Assembly (NCBI GenBank): GCA_031800475.1
Contig: DAPKRQ010000166.1
Coordinates: 1-7,816, forward strand
Reading direction: 5' to 3'
Length of the DNA: 7,816 nt
Origin: Kuafuiihalomonas phototrophica
Lineage (GTDB): Bacteria > Myxococcota > Kuafuiibacteriia > Kuafuiibacteriales > Kuafuiibacteriaceae
Part shown: in pieces, positions 1 to 6,351 of the stretch
How the letters are laid out: each line of letters begins with the position of its first letter
How positions within the stretch are numbered: the stretch's first letter is position 1
Position numbers and translations under genes: made by a program
The notes under the pieces: model-generated
What the model was told of the DNA's origin: nothing
What the model saw: the letters and a program-made list of their open reading frames with translations, nothing else
The model's database searches: none

Positions 1-69
1 GTCCATGCCGGCGCCGTGGCCGAGTCGCGCCTGCGCCGGCAGATCGAAGCCATGCTGCCGGCGGGCTGA
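1..69 (+). CDS. C-terminal end of an unidentified protein (5' end outside window)
   Basis: An open frame runs from the first base to a TGA at 67-69 and encodes 22 residues ending in RRQIEAMLPAG. The short tail is charged and helical-looking (ESRLRRQIEAML). It is too short to assign a family. Its GC-rich codon choice fits the other genes here. It converges with the zinc-ribbon gene on the opposite strand, with 12 nt between the two stops, so the two genes may share transcript ends. No function is proposed. Confidence 0.55.
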   Translation, partial: VHAGAVAESRLRRQIEAMLPAG

Positions 70-81
70 CGGGACCGGTCT

Positions 82-603
82 TCAGTACGCGCCCCAGTCC
101 TGGTCGCCGGGGATGTAGTAGCTCGGCAGGATGAACCGAAACAGTCGCGCGACGCCTCGGGCCCGCTCCAGCTGCTCTTGGCTTTCCTTGCGCATCTGGG
201 CCAAATCTTCCGAAAAGAGCGCCCGGAAGTGTTTCTGTGCGGCTTGCCGCCGCTCTTCCTCCGTCTCGAAGGCGCTACGGATCCCCTGCAGCTCACCCAG
301 GTCGAGCCACACGCCGTTGCAAGCCGGGCAGCGGTCCACTTCCACTTGGCGCTTCACGCTGTGAAAGTGCTGCATCATGATCATGTCGCACTTCGGGCAG
401 TCGCGCCGACCCGGCTCCGGAGGATGCTGCGGGTCCTTGTCGATCTCGAGCAGCTGCACGCCCAAGTGTTCGTGCGCCTCGTCCACTTTCTGCAGTTCGA
501 AATTGTCGAAGAAGACCCCACCGCAGCCTCCCTTGCAGGCTTCGACCTCCAGATCGGAGACCCGCACCTTGCTGAGGTGGTGATGACACGCCGGACACTC
601 CAT
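82..603 (-). CDS. zf-TFIIB family protein with two zinc ribbons
   Basis: This 173-residue protein has two zinc-ribbon units followed by a basic helical tail. Ribbon 1 uses C3/C6 (CPAC) and C23/C27 (CKGGCGGVFFDNFEL). Ribbon 2 uses C69/C72 (CPKC) and C92/C95 (CPACNGVWLDLGEL). The CxxC plus GGVW(F/L)DxxEL layout is characteristic of the zf-TFIIB domain family, whose cellular role is not established; zinc binding is expected. Residues 111-155 are rich in Glu, Arg, Gln and Lys and look like a long helix or coiled coil. The end is aromatic and acidic (FILPSYYIPGDQDWGAY). I chose the ATG at 603 because it sits just before the first CPxC, as is usual for the family. The frame stays open upstream, but that stretch is Gly/Ser-rich, and no clear Shine-Dalgarno supports any start. 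The gene is divergent from the amidase. Confidence 0.88.
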   Translation of the reverse strand: MECPACHHHLSKVRVSDLEVEACKGGCGGVFFDNFELQKVDEAHEHLGVQLLEIDKDPQHPPEPGRRDCPKCDMIMMQHFHSVKRQVEVDRCPACNGVWLDLGELQGIRSAFETEEERRQAAQKHFRALFSEDLAQMRKESQEQLERARGVARLFRFILPSYYIPGDQDWGAY

Positions 604-655
604 GGCGGGAAAGCTTAGCCCGAATCGCTCGAAGGATCGAACCGGCGACCCGTCC

Positions 656-693
656 GCCGAGTCGTCCGGGGCAATTTGGGACGACAGAGCGGC
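656..693. repeat. Imperfect inverted repeat in divergent spacer (possible operator)
   Basis: The inner arms are GTCGTCC (661-667) and GGACGAC (679-685), perfectly complementary around an 11-nt centre. The outer arms are GCCG (656-659) and CGGC (690-693), separated from the inner arms by 1 and 4 unpaired bases. The dyad sits between two divergent starts, a typical place for a shared regulator site. It could also be chance in GC-rich sequence, or a hairpin in the amidase leader. Confidence 0.3.
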
Positions 694-753
694 TGTCCCC
701 CCCGAACCACCCTCCTCTCCATCGCCTCCAGGCTTGTCGCCGGCGGCCATTCC

Positions 754-759
754 GGAGAG
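754..759 (+). promoter_or_regulatory. Ribosome binding site deciding the amidase GTG start
   Basis: GGAGAG lies 9 nt before the GTG at 769-771. This purine block supports the GTG over the in-frame TTG at 676, which has no comparable block at a normal distance and would add 31 residues foreign to the family. Confidence 0.6.
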
Positions 760-768
760 CACCAAAGC

Positions 769-2241
769 GTGACCCCAGACGACTACAGGGCGCTCGATGG
801 GGTGGGACTGGCGGAGGCGATTCGAAAGGGGCGCATCCGTCGGGCCGACGCGCTGATGGCGGCCTGGGACCTTTTGGACGTGGACGGTCCCCGCTTGAAC
901 GCGGTGGTCCACCGCTTCGATCCGCCGGTCGAAGATCCCCAGGCTGGGGCTTCCCGACTGGCCGGGATCCCGTTTTTTCTCAAAGACGAACTCGACTTGC
1001 GGGGCCACCCGCTGACCCTCGGGTCGCGCCTACTGCAGGGCCATCGGCCGAATGCCACCCATCCGGTGGTGGGACGGATGCTGGCGGCGGGGTTGACGGT
1101 GCTCGGTCGGACCAACATGAGCGAGCTCGGGTTGATGCCGACCACCGAGCCGGTCGCCTATGGCCCGACCCGAAACCCCTGGGACTTGCGTCGCTCTCCG
1201 GGCGGCTCGAGCGGAGGCTCGGCCGCCGCGGTGGCCGCAGGTTGGGTCCCGATCGCCCACGCGGCCGACGGAGGCGGATCGATCCGGATTCCGGCATCGG
1301 CCTGCGGGCTGGTGGGACTCAAGCCCACGCGCGGGCTCCATCCTCAGGGGCCCGCGGATCCGCCCCAGGGCTTCGTGGTCCACGGCTGCGTCAGTCGCAC
1401 GGTTCGGGACACGGCCGCCTTCTTGGATCTGATCCAGCAGCCCCCGGACGGACCGCCCGATCCCCGCCGTCGACCGCTCCGCTTGCGAAACCATTTTGCG
1501 TCCCTGTCGCCCGAGCCCCTTCGCCCCCTTCGGATCGGCTGGTCGGCGGTGGGACTTTGGGGCGAACGCTGCCATCCCGACGTGGCCGCGTCCCTGTCCC
1601 AGACCGTCCAGGCCCTGCGGGACCTGGGCCACCGGGTCGAGCCGGTGGACCCGCCCTGGGGCGGAGCCCGCTTCGCCCGGGCGTTCCGAGTGCTCTGGTC
1701 CGCCGGGGCAGGCGTGTTCTTGAAGGTGGTTCGGACGAACCTGCAGGCCCGGCTGCCCCGGTGGGGTCGAAGGGCCTTGGGCCACGATGCCGTCTTTCGA
1801 AGCGCGGTTCGGTGGTCGGGCCGGGTCGAGCCCTTCACCGCTCGGCTCGCGGCCTTCGAAGAAGGGGCGAGCCCGAGCGACCTGTGGCTCGCCGAGCTCG
1901 AGTTTCGCGAAGCCTCGGAGGGAATGCGGGCCTGGTTCGCCGACCGGGACCTGTGGCTGACACCCACCCTGATGCAGCCGCCGGTCCCCATCGGCGCTCT
2001 TCAGCTCGGGTCCGACCCCGAGGAGATCGAGCGGGCGCTGCTCGGATACGTGGGGTGGACCCCCTTGGCCAACGCCACCGGCATCCCGGCCATCTCGGTC
2101 CCTGCTCCTGCGAGCCCAGACGGGATCCCGATCGGGATGCACTTTGCTGCGGCGTGGGGTCGAGAAGATCTGCTCTTGGCGGTGGCGGCCCAGCTCGAGC
2201 GGGTCCAGCCGTGGCCGCGCTTGGCGCCCGCGCCTCCGTGA
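769..2241 (+). CDS. Amidase signature (AS) family hydrolase
   Basis: This 490-residue protein, numbered from the GTG start, has the usual AS-family length. The family hydrolyses amide bonds through a Ser-cisSer-Lys triad. All three residues are visible with the family's exact spacing: K72 in FFLKDE, cis-Ser S147 in PGGSSGGSAAAVAAG, and nucleophile S171 in DGGGSIRIPAS, which is followed by the conserved CGLVGLKPTRG. The K-to-S and S-to-S gaps of 75 and 24 match those of well-studied members such as FAAH. The C-terminal part (TPLANATGIPAISVP, then GIPIGMHFAAAWGREDLLL) is also typical. No GatB or GatC lies nearby, and the region after the nucleophile (VHGCVSRTVRDTAAFLDL) resembles general or 6-aminohexanoate-cyclic-dimer-hydrolase-like amidases more than GatA. 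The substrate is unknown. There is no signal peptide, so it is probably cytoplasmic. The gene appears monocistronic and converges on the kinase gene. Confidence 0.93.
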   Translation: MTPDDYRALDGVGLAEAIRKGRIRRADALMAAWDLLDVDGPRLNAVVHRFDPPVEDPQAGASRLAGIPFFLKDELDLRGHPLTLGSRLLQGHRPNATHPVVGRMLAAGLTVLGRTNMSELGLMPTTEPVAYGPTRNPWDLRRSPGGSSGGSAAAVAAGWVPIAHAADGGGSIRIPASACGLVGLKPTRGLHPQGPADPPQGFVVHGCVSRTVRDTAAFLDLIQQPPDGPPDPRRRPLRLRNHFASLSPEPLRPLRIGWSAVGLWGERCHPDVAASLSQTVQALRDLGHRVEPVDPPWGGARFARAFRVLWSAGAGVFLKVVRTNLQARLPRWGRRALGHDAVFRSAVRWSGRVEPFTARLAAFEEGASPSDLWLAELEFREASEGMRAWFADRDLWLTPTLMQPPVPIGALQLGSDPEEIERALLGYVGWTPLANATGIPAISVPAPASPDGIPIGMHFAAAWGREDLLLAVAAQLERVQPWPRLAPAPP

Positions 2242-2253
2242 TGAATCACGGAG
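2234..2253. terminator. Perfect hairpin spanning both convergent stop codons
   Basis: CTCCGTGA at 2234-2241 and TCACGGAG at 2246-2253 are perfect complements around a TGAA loop. The amidase stop (2239-2241) and the kinase stop (complement of 2246-2248) both lie inside the stem, so both genes end with the same eight bases. No T-run follows on either strand, so this is not a canonical intrinsic terminator. It could be a bidirectional 3'-end hairpin that stabilises or ends both transcripts. The terminator role is inference; the inverted repeat is seen directly. Confidence 0.5.
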
Positions 2254-5200
2254 CACCGTGTTCGTTCGCTGCAATGGGTTCCAGTCGAAATCCAGCCACG
2301 CGCATCCCGGACTTCTCTTCGGCATCCGCCACCAGCGTTTCGACCGGAAGGTCGAGGGCGTCCAGCTGGGTCGGCAGCCCGTGCACGGTATCGTCGATCC
2401 CGACCCAAAACCGGGTCGGCTCCTCGGAGAACGCGATCCCGGTGACCTGGGTCGACGCGTCGAGGGACAGGCGAGGAAGCCCGGTCTCCATGTCCCACAG
2501 GCGGGCGGTCTCGTCGTCGCTGGCCGTCAGAAGCCATCGGCCGTCCGGTGAAAAGCGAATCTGATTCACCCAGTTTTCGTGACCGCTCCACACCGGACCG
2601 GGACGCCCGTCGGATGCAGACCAAAATCGAATGCGGCCGTCTTTGCCCGCCGAGGCCAATCGGTCGGTGCCCGGCACGAACGCCAGCCCGGTCACGATGG
2701 AGGGGTGGGCGTCCTCGCGGACCCACACCCGAACTCGGCTGGTCGGATCCCACACTGCGACGCCGCCGGTTCGGTTCGCGGCTGCGAAACGTCCGGTTCC
2801 GGAAAATGCTACGGTCGTGATCGGTCCGCTGAGTCCCTTTAGACGACCAATCCTGCGGTCGCGAGCTTCGTCGAAGAGTACGACCTCGCCCGGTGCCCCT
2901 GGCCATGCGACGAGCTCTTCGGAGCTCGCGATTCCGATCTGGGAATCGGTTCGGCCTGGAATATTCTTTTGAAGCACCTCCACTTCTCCGTTTGGCTCGA
3001 GTCGAATCACGCGACCCCGCGAGGTGACCGCGTACACTCGTTGCCCGGTTGGTCCGAATGTCGCGCTCCATAGCGCCGGTTCTTGGTGACTCCAGCGTAG
3101 CGTCTCGTTCGGCCCGTCCCACCATCGGATCCATCCGGCGGAATCCACCGTCACCACGTCGTTTCCTCGGGTCGCGATGGTCCAAACCGGTCCCGTGTGG
3201 CCCGATAGACGTTGGGCGCTGGTCGCTTCCTCGAGTCTCCACATCGACATTCCACCGCTCGCTTCTCGAACCAAAAACCGGTCTTCGGTCGCGGGGATCA
3301 GAAACTCGACGCCGCGCGGATCCCGAGAGAACTGCTCGATCGGCAGGGGTTGGTCCACGCTCCACAGCTGGGCCGGACCCACGCCGGCTCCGAGCAAGAA
3401 GCGGCCCGAATCCGAAAACCCGAGGTCGACCACGGGTTCTCCACGCTGCAGCTTCACCGTTTCCCCTTCCCGGCGCCAGACCACCACGCCTTCGAATCCG
3501 GCGGTCGCGTAACCGTCCCCTTTCGGATGAAACGCGATGGCCCATACCGAGCTTCCGTGGTCGGAATGACGAGCACGCGGCGCCAAGGTTCGGGCGTCGA
3601 ATTCCCCCACCTCCCCCCATCGCGTGCCGACCACCACGGTTCGACCGTCCGGGGATACGGCGACGCTCCGTGGATCTCGGATCCGGGCCTTTCCGCGCAC
3701 GGACCCGGTGCGCACGTCGAACCGCCGAAGCACCCCGTCCATGCCGCCTTCGAACACGAAGCGCCCGTCCGGAGACAGGGCGAGACCCCGGCGCCCGTTC
3801 CGCGCGCGGATCTTCTTCACGGGTCCTTCCAGGTCCCAAATCCCGATGGGTCCCTCCGCGTCGGCGAACGCCACCACGTTGCTGGCGTGAGCCAGGTATC
3901 GTGGACAGGCGTCGAGCTCAGCCTGCTGTATGGGGCGGTGTCGCAACAGGTCCCAGACGATCATTCGTTTCGAGCGATCGACGGAGACAGCGTGGCGACC
4001 TTTCGGGTTGGCAGCCAGGGCGCAAACGTCTCGGACCTCGGGCACCCATTCGAGCACCATGTGCCGCTGTACGAGCGGCCAGTACAGGCCTGATCGAATC
4101 GGGAGCACTCCCAGGGCCCGGGCGCGGGGATCTCGGGCTTGCAGATCGGGGTACCGGTGGGGGCTGCTCGGGATCCAGGGACTGTGAAACGCCGCCGACG
4201 TAGCGTAAAGGGCGGACGCCGCGAAGTTTCGACGCTTCGCCAGCAAGCGAGCTTGCTCCACCAAAGCTTCCGAGAGATGACGGTTGGCCTCCCGGTCGCT
4301 GGCCTCACTCCGTTGCTGGGCTTCGACGGCGGCCTGCTCCGCAGCTCGGGCTCGCTCGCGCTCGACCACGGCTTGGCGGTATGCAGCGAAGGTGGTCACG
4401 CTCCCGACCAAGATGGCGAACACCACGCCCAACACCCCATAGGTCAGGGTCTGATTCTCTCGGACGAATTTCCGGAGCAGGTCCCACGACGTGTAGTCGT
4501 ATGCCGCCACCCGACGTCCGGACATGAACGCGTCCAGGTCTTGCGCCATTTCCTTCGCGTCGGTGTACCGATCTTCACGGGCCCGGTTCAGGGCCTTGTC
4601 CGCGATGGCACCCAGGTCGGGCGGAGCCTCCGGCTCCACCTCGGCGACCTTGGAAGCTCGGCCTTCGACCACCTTCATCAGCACCTCGGTGGCGGGCGTC
4701 TTTCCGAATGGAGGCTCTCCCGTCAGAATCTCGAAGAGCACGGCGCCCAAGCTCCAAACGTCCGACCGTTCATCGACCCGGTCCACTTCGCCGCGGGCCT
4801 GCTCCGGGCTCATGTAGGCCGGCGTTCCCAGAATCGATCCGGATCGGGTGTCCGAGTCCGTGCCGTCCAGGCGAAGCGGCGCCCGGGACCGCAGCTCGGC
4901 CGACAGGTCTTGCGACTCGCCCCGGACCTTGGTCAATCCCCAGTCCAAGACCACCGTGCGGCCGAACTCACCGACCATGATGTTGTCGGGTTTGAGGTCG
5001 CGGTGCACCACCGCCCGGCTGTGGGCGAAGGCGATGGCGTTGCAGAGGTCCCGAAAGTGGGTGAGCAAGCGCAAGCGATCCTGCAGGCCGGTCGACGCGT
5101 CCAGCTCGGTCCGAAGGGTTCGGCCCCGGACCAGCTTCATGGCGTAGTACAGCCGCCCGTCGGGTCTGCGGCCCACCTCGTACACGGGAACGATGCCCGG

Positions 5201-5503
5201 GTGCTCGAGCTGCCCGGTGACGCGGGCCTCTCTCAAAAAACGCATCCGGTCCTCGACGGCTTCGGGAGCGTCCGCCACCGGCGCGGGAAGAAGCTCTTTG
5301 ATCGCCACCTCTCGGCCGATGTGCCGGTCGAAGGCCACGTACACCCGGCCGATCCCACCCCGGCCCAGTTCCTCGTCGCGGGGCACGTACCGGCCCGACG
5401 GCTCTGGGGTCACGTCTTCCGACGACTCGTTCCACATCGACGCCGGGGGCGAGACGGTCTGGGCGGTGGCTTCGCGCTGAAGTTCGGTGGAGTCGTCGGT
5501 CAA
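2246..5503 (-). CDS. Transmembrane Ser/Thr protein kinase with C-terminal WD40 repeats
   Basis: The product is 1085 residues. Residues 41-330 form a Hanks-type (PknB-like) kinase: Gly-rich loop GRGGIGRV (47-54), catalytic K69 in VAIKE, HRDLKPDN (167-174, D169), D187 in DWG replacing DFG, GTPAYMSPEQARGE (226-239) and DVWSLGAVLFEILTGEPPF. All catalytic residues are present, so activity is expected. The activation segment from D187 to SPE is about 45 residues, longer than in simple PknB, and rich in Ser, Thr and Asp. One membrane helix follows (about 354-375). Next comes an Ala/Glu/Arg/Gln-rich helical stalk (377-440), then about 14 WD40-like blades (490-1053). Predicted topology is kinase inside, propellers outside. 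The TTG start is chosen because a perfect AGGAGG precedes it; the next in-frame ATG (residue 23) lacks one. The gene follows the beta-helix gene by 16 nt, so co-transcription is likely. The ligand and phosphorylation targets are unknown. Confidence 0.93.
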   Translation of the reverse strand: MTDDSTELQREATAQTVSPPASMWNESSEDVTPEPSGRYVPRDEELGRGGIGRVYVAFDRHIGREVAIKELLPAPVADAPEAVEDRMRFLREARVTGQLEHPGIVPVYEVGRRPDGRLYYAMKLVRGRTLRTELDASTGLQDRLRLLTHFRDLCNAIAFAHSRAVVHRDLKPDNIMVGEFGRTVVLDWGLTKVRGESQDLSAELRSRAPLRLDGTDSDTRSGSILGTPAYMSPEQARGEVDRVDERSDVWSLGAVLFEILTGEPPFGKTPATEVLMKVVEGRASKVAEVEPEAPPDLGAIADKALNRAREDRYTDAKEMAQDLDAFMSGRRVAAYDYTSWDLLRKFVRENQTLTYGVLGVVFAILVGSVTTFAAYRQAVVERERARAAEQAAVEAQQRSEASDREANRHLSEALVEQARLLAKRRNFAASALYATSAAFHSPWIPSSPHRYPDLQARDPRARALGVLPIRSGLYWPLVQRHMVLEWVPEVRDVCALAANPKGRHAVSVDRSKRMIVWDLLRHRPIQQAELDACPRYLAHASNVVAFADAEGPIGIWDLEGPVKKIRARNGRRGLALSPDGRFVFEGGMDGVLRRFDVRTGSVRGKARIRDPRSVAVSPDGRTVVVGTRWGEVGEFDARTLAPRARHSDHGSSVWAIAFHPKGDGYATAGFEGVVVWRREGETVKLQRGEPVVDLGFSDSGRFLLGAGVGPAQLWSVDQPLPIEQFSRDPRGVEFLIPATEDRFLVREASGGMSMWRLEEATSAQRLSGHTGPVWTIATRGNDVVTVDSAGWIRWWDGPNETLRWSHQEPALWSATFGPTGQRVYAVTSRGRVIRLEPNGEVEVLQKNIPGRTDSQIGIASSEELVAWPGAPGEVVLFDEARDRRIGRLKGLSGPITTVAFSGTGRFAAANRTGGVAVWDPTSRVRVWVREDAHPSIVTGLAFVPGTDRLASAGKDGRIRFWSASDGRPGPVWSGHENWVNQIRFSPDGRWLLTASDDETARLWDMETGLPRLSLDASTQVTGIAFSEEPTRFWVGIDDTVHGLPTQLDALDLPVETLVADAEEKSGMRVAGFRLEPIAANEHGAP
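2345..4036 (-). other. WD40-like repeat region of the kinase (about 14 blades)
   Basis: Residues 490-1053 divide by eye into about 14 units of 30-45 residues with a V-x-x-(I/L/V)-A-F-SPDG core and a (V/I)-x-(L/V)-W-D end. Approximate unit starts are residues 490, 534, 571, 611, 653, 691, 731, 773, 811, 854, 895, 937, 979 and 1020. The most canonical are near 571-642 (two SPDGR turns) and 895-1010. Only two units keep the GH dipeptide (768-769 and 974-975). Fourteen units suit two seven-bladed propellers. Such domains are known as rigid binding platforms; their partner here is unknown. Confidence 0.75.
4379..4444 (-). other. Predicted single transmembrane helix of the kinase
   Basis: Residues about 354-375 are uninterrupted hydrophobic/small residues (VLGVVFAILVGSVTTFAA), preceded by a basic segment (LLRKFVREN) and followed by a charged stalk (VVERERARAAEQ). 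The positive flank on the kinase side predicts that the N-terminal kinase is cytoplasmic and the WD40 part is outside. Confidence 0.8.
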
Positions 5504-5507
5504 GGGC

Positions 5508-5513
5508 CCTCCT
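5508..5513 (-). promoter_or_regulatory. Ribosome binding site deciding the kinase TTG start
   Basis: The minus strand reads AGGAGG, then GCCC, then TTG. The perfect anti-Shine-Dalgarno match with a short 4-nt spacer lies in the 16-nt gap after the stop codon of the upstream beta-helix gene. It supports the TTG at 5503 as the start and separate initiation within a shared transcript. Confidence 0.7.
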
Positions 5514-5519
5514 GGGGGT

Positions 5520-6257
5520 TCACGGTTTGCCGGTATTGACCACGGGCGAAAAGTCTTTGGGCCGGTAGTCGCACGGTCCGATGGACTGGACCGTCACGTT
5601 GGTCATGGACAAGGGGCGCCGGATCGAGGCGGCCGCCAACCCGCACCGGACCTTGGAAGACCCGGTGCTCCAGGAGACGTTGCCGTGGGCCCCCGTCGGG
5701 TCGCCGACCACCATCAGCCCGCCCTGCACAGTGGCTGGGTTGCTGCCCTGGCCCCGGATCGTCAGGTTGGACAGATTCACGGCTGCCACCCGGTGGGCGA
5801 TCAAGCCGAAGCGGCGCTTCAGCTGGGCCTCCTTCGGGCCCGAGCAATCGGTCGACGCGGACAGCCGGTCTTCGATGACCACGTTGGACACGGACAGGTT
5901 TCCGGCATCGGCACCGAGGACCGAGATCGCGTAGCCCTGGTCGAAGGTGAAGTTGACGTCCTGCAGGGTCAGGGTGCGGCCGTTGAGGTGGATGACCAGT
6001 CCTCCCGTGCCGGTCTCCGAGGGTTGAAGAGGCAGGACGCCGTCGTTGATCCCGAGGATCGTCAGGTCGTTCTGCAGCGTGACCTCGCAGGGTCCGTTCA
6101 TGATGCGCGAGTTGCCGTCGATCACCACCGACCCGGCGTTGGCCAAGGAGTTGCACGGAACCACCACCTGGCCTCGAGCCTCCGAGACCGAGATCCCGGC
6201 AAACGCGGCCACCGCCGCCCAAAAAGCCCCCGTCCGAGTTCCCATTCGTCGATCCAT
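5520..6257 (-). CDS. Secreted protein with beta-helix-like repeats
   Basis: This 245-residue protein begins with a signal peptide: basic n-region MDRRMGTRTG, hydrophobic core AFWAAVAAFAGISV, and a likely cleavage around EARG-Q (residues 27-30). No lipobox is evident. The mature part has repeated short strands with Asn-rich turns, such as VVIDGNSRI, LTILGINDG, GLVIHLNGRTLTLQDV, LSVSNVVIED, AVNLSNLTIRG and MTNVTVQSI. These resemble rungs of a right-handed parallel beta-helix, as in pectate-lyase-like and many surface proteins. Five cysteines (C35, C57, C138, C205, C229) suit an extracytoplasmic protein with disulfides. No enzyme motif is recognised. I chose the ATG at 6257 because it gives a compact signal peptide and follows a GGGGGGA block; the ATG at 6245 is possible. 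The ATG at 6353 would add 32 basic residues and overlap the glutaredoxin start. Position directly before the kinase suggests a functional link (inference). Confidence 0.75.
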   Translation of the reverse strand: MDRRMGTRTGAFWAAVAAFAGISVSEARGQVVVPCNSLANAGSVVIDGNSRIMNGPCEVTLQNDLTILGINDGVLPLQPSETGTGGLVIHLNGRTLTLQDVNFTFDQGYAISVLGADAGNLSVSNVVIEDRLSASTDCSGPKEAQLKRRFGLIAHRVAAVNLSNLTIRGQGSNPATVQGGLMVVGDPTGAHGNVSWSTGSSKVRCGLAAASIRRPLSMTNVTVQSIGPCDYRPKDFSPVVNTGKP

Positions 6258-6351
6258 CGGTCCCCCCAAAAATCTCCGCGTTCGGGCCGCTCGTGGGCGG
6301 CGTTCCAGAAGGATCTTGCCGAAGTCGGGGGCGAACCGCCAGGAACGGGGC
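6258..6351. promoter_or_regulatory. Divergent promoter region between beta-helix/kinase pair and glutaredoxin pair
   Basis: These 94 bp separate two divergent starts and should carry promoters for both transcription units. By eye I find no strong -35/-10 boxes. The minus-strand side has a GGGGGGA block next to the beta-helix start. The plus-strand side has AGGAA at 6341-6345, 6 nt before the glutaredoxin ATG. Gapped complementary segments around 6296-6305 and 6333-6340 are weak. Confidence 0.45.

Larger units (their letters stand above)
604..768. promoter_or_regulatory. Divergent intergenic spacer between zinc-ribbon and amidase genes
   Basis: This 165-bp spacer must hold the promoters of both divergent genes. 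I see no convincing -10/-35 boxes, which is usual for GC-rich DNA read by eye. It contains an imperfect dyad (listed separately) and a C-rich run near 695-720. Both flanking frames stay open through part of the spacer (a plus-strand TTG at 676 and a minus-strand ATG at 750). The putative extensions are low-complexity and do not resemble either family, so I treat the spacer as non-coding. Confidence 0.5.

Noticed and set aside
73..80. GACCGGTC palindrome between the first two convergent stops
   Set aside because: An 8-bp palindrome with no loop cannot form a useful hairpin, and short palindromes like this are common in GC-rich DNA.
676..768. Possible 31-residue N-terminal extension of the amidase from a TTG
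   Set aside because: The GTG at 769 has a GGAGAG block at normal spacing and starts where the family usually starts. The extension has low family resemblance and covers a dyad in a divergent spacer.
604..1008. Upstream extension of the zinc-ribbon frame on the minus strand
   Set aside because: Most of it is antisense to the well-supported amidase gene, and the rest is Gly/Ser-rich with no ribosome binding site. The family starts just before the first CPxC.
1030..2325. Long minus-strand open frame (431 codons) opposite the amidase
   Set aside because: It is antisense to a gene with an intact catalytic triad, its composition is Arg/Gly/Pro-rich with no domain, and it is a typical shadow in GC-rich DNA.
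2001..3839. Long minus-strand open frame (612 codons) in a second frame of the kinase
   Set aside because: It is extremely Arg-rich without any motif and lies fully inside the kinase and amidase genes; a frame shadow.
6296..6340. Gapped inverted repeat (GGCGG..TTC and GAA..CCGCC) in the second divergent spacer
   Set aside because: The arms are interrupted by two extra bases and separated by a 27-nt gap, so they are not distinguishable from chance.
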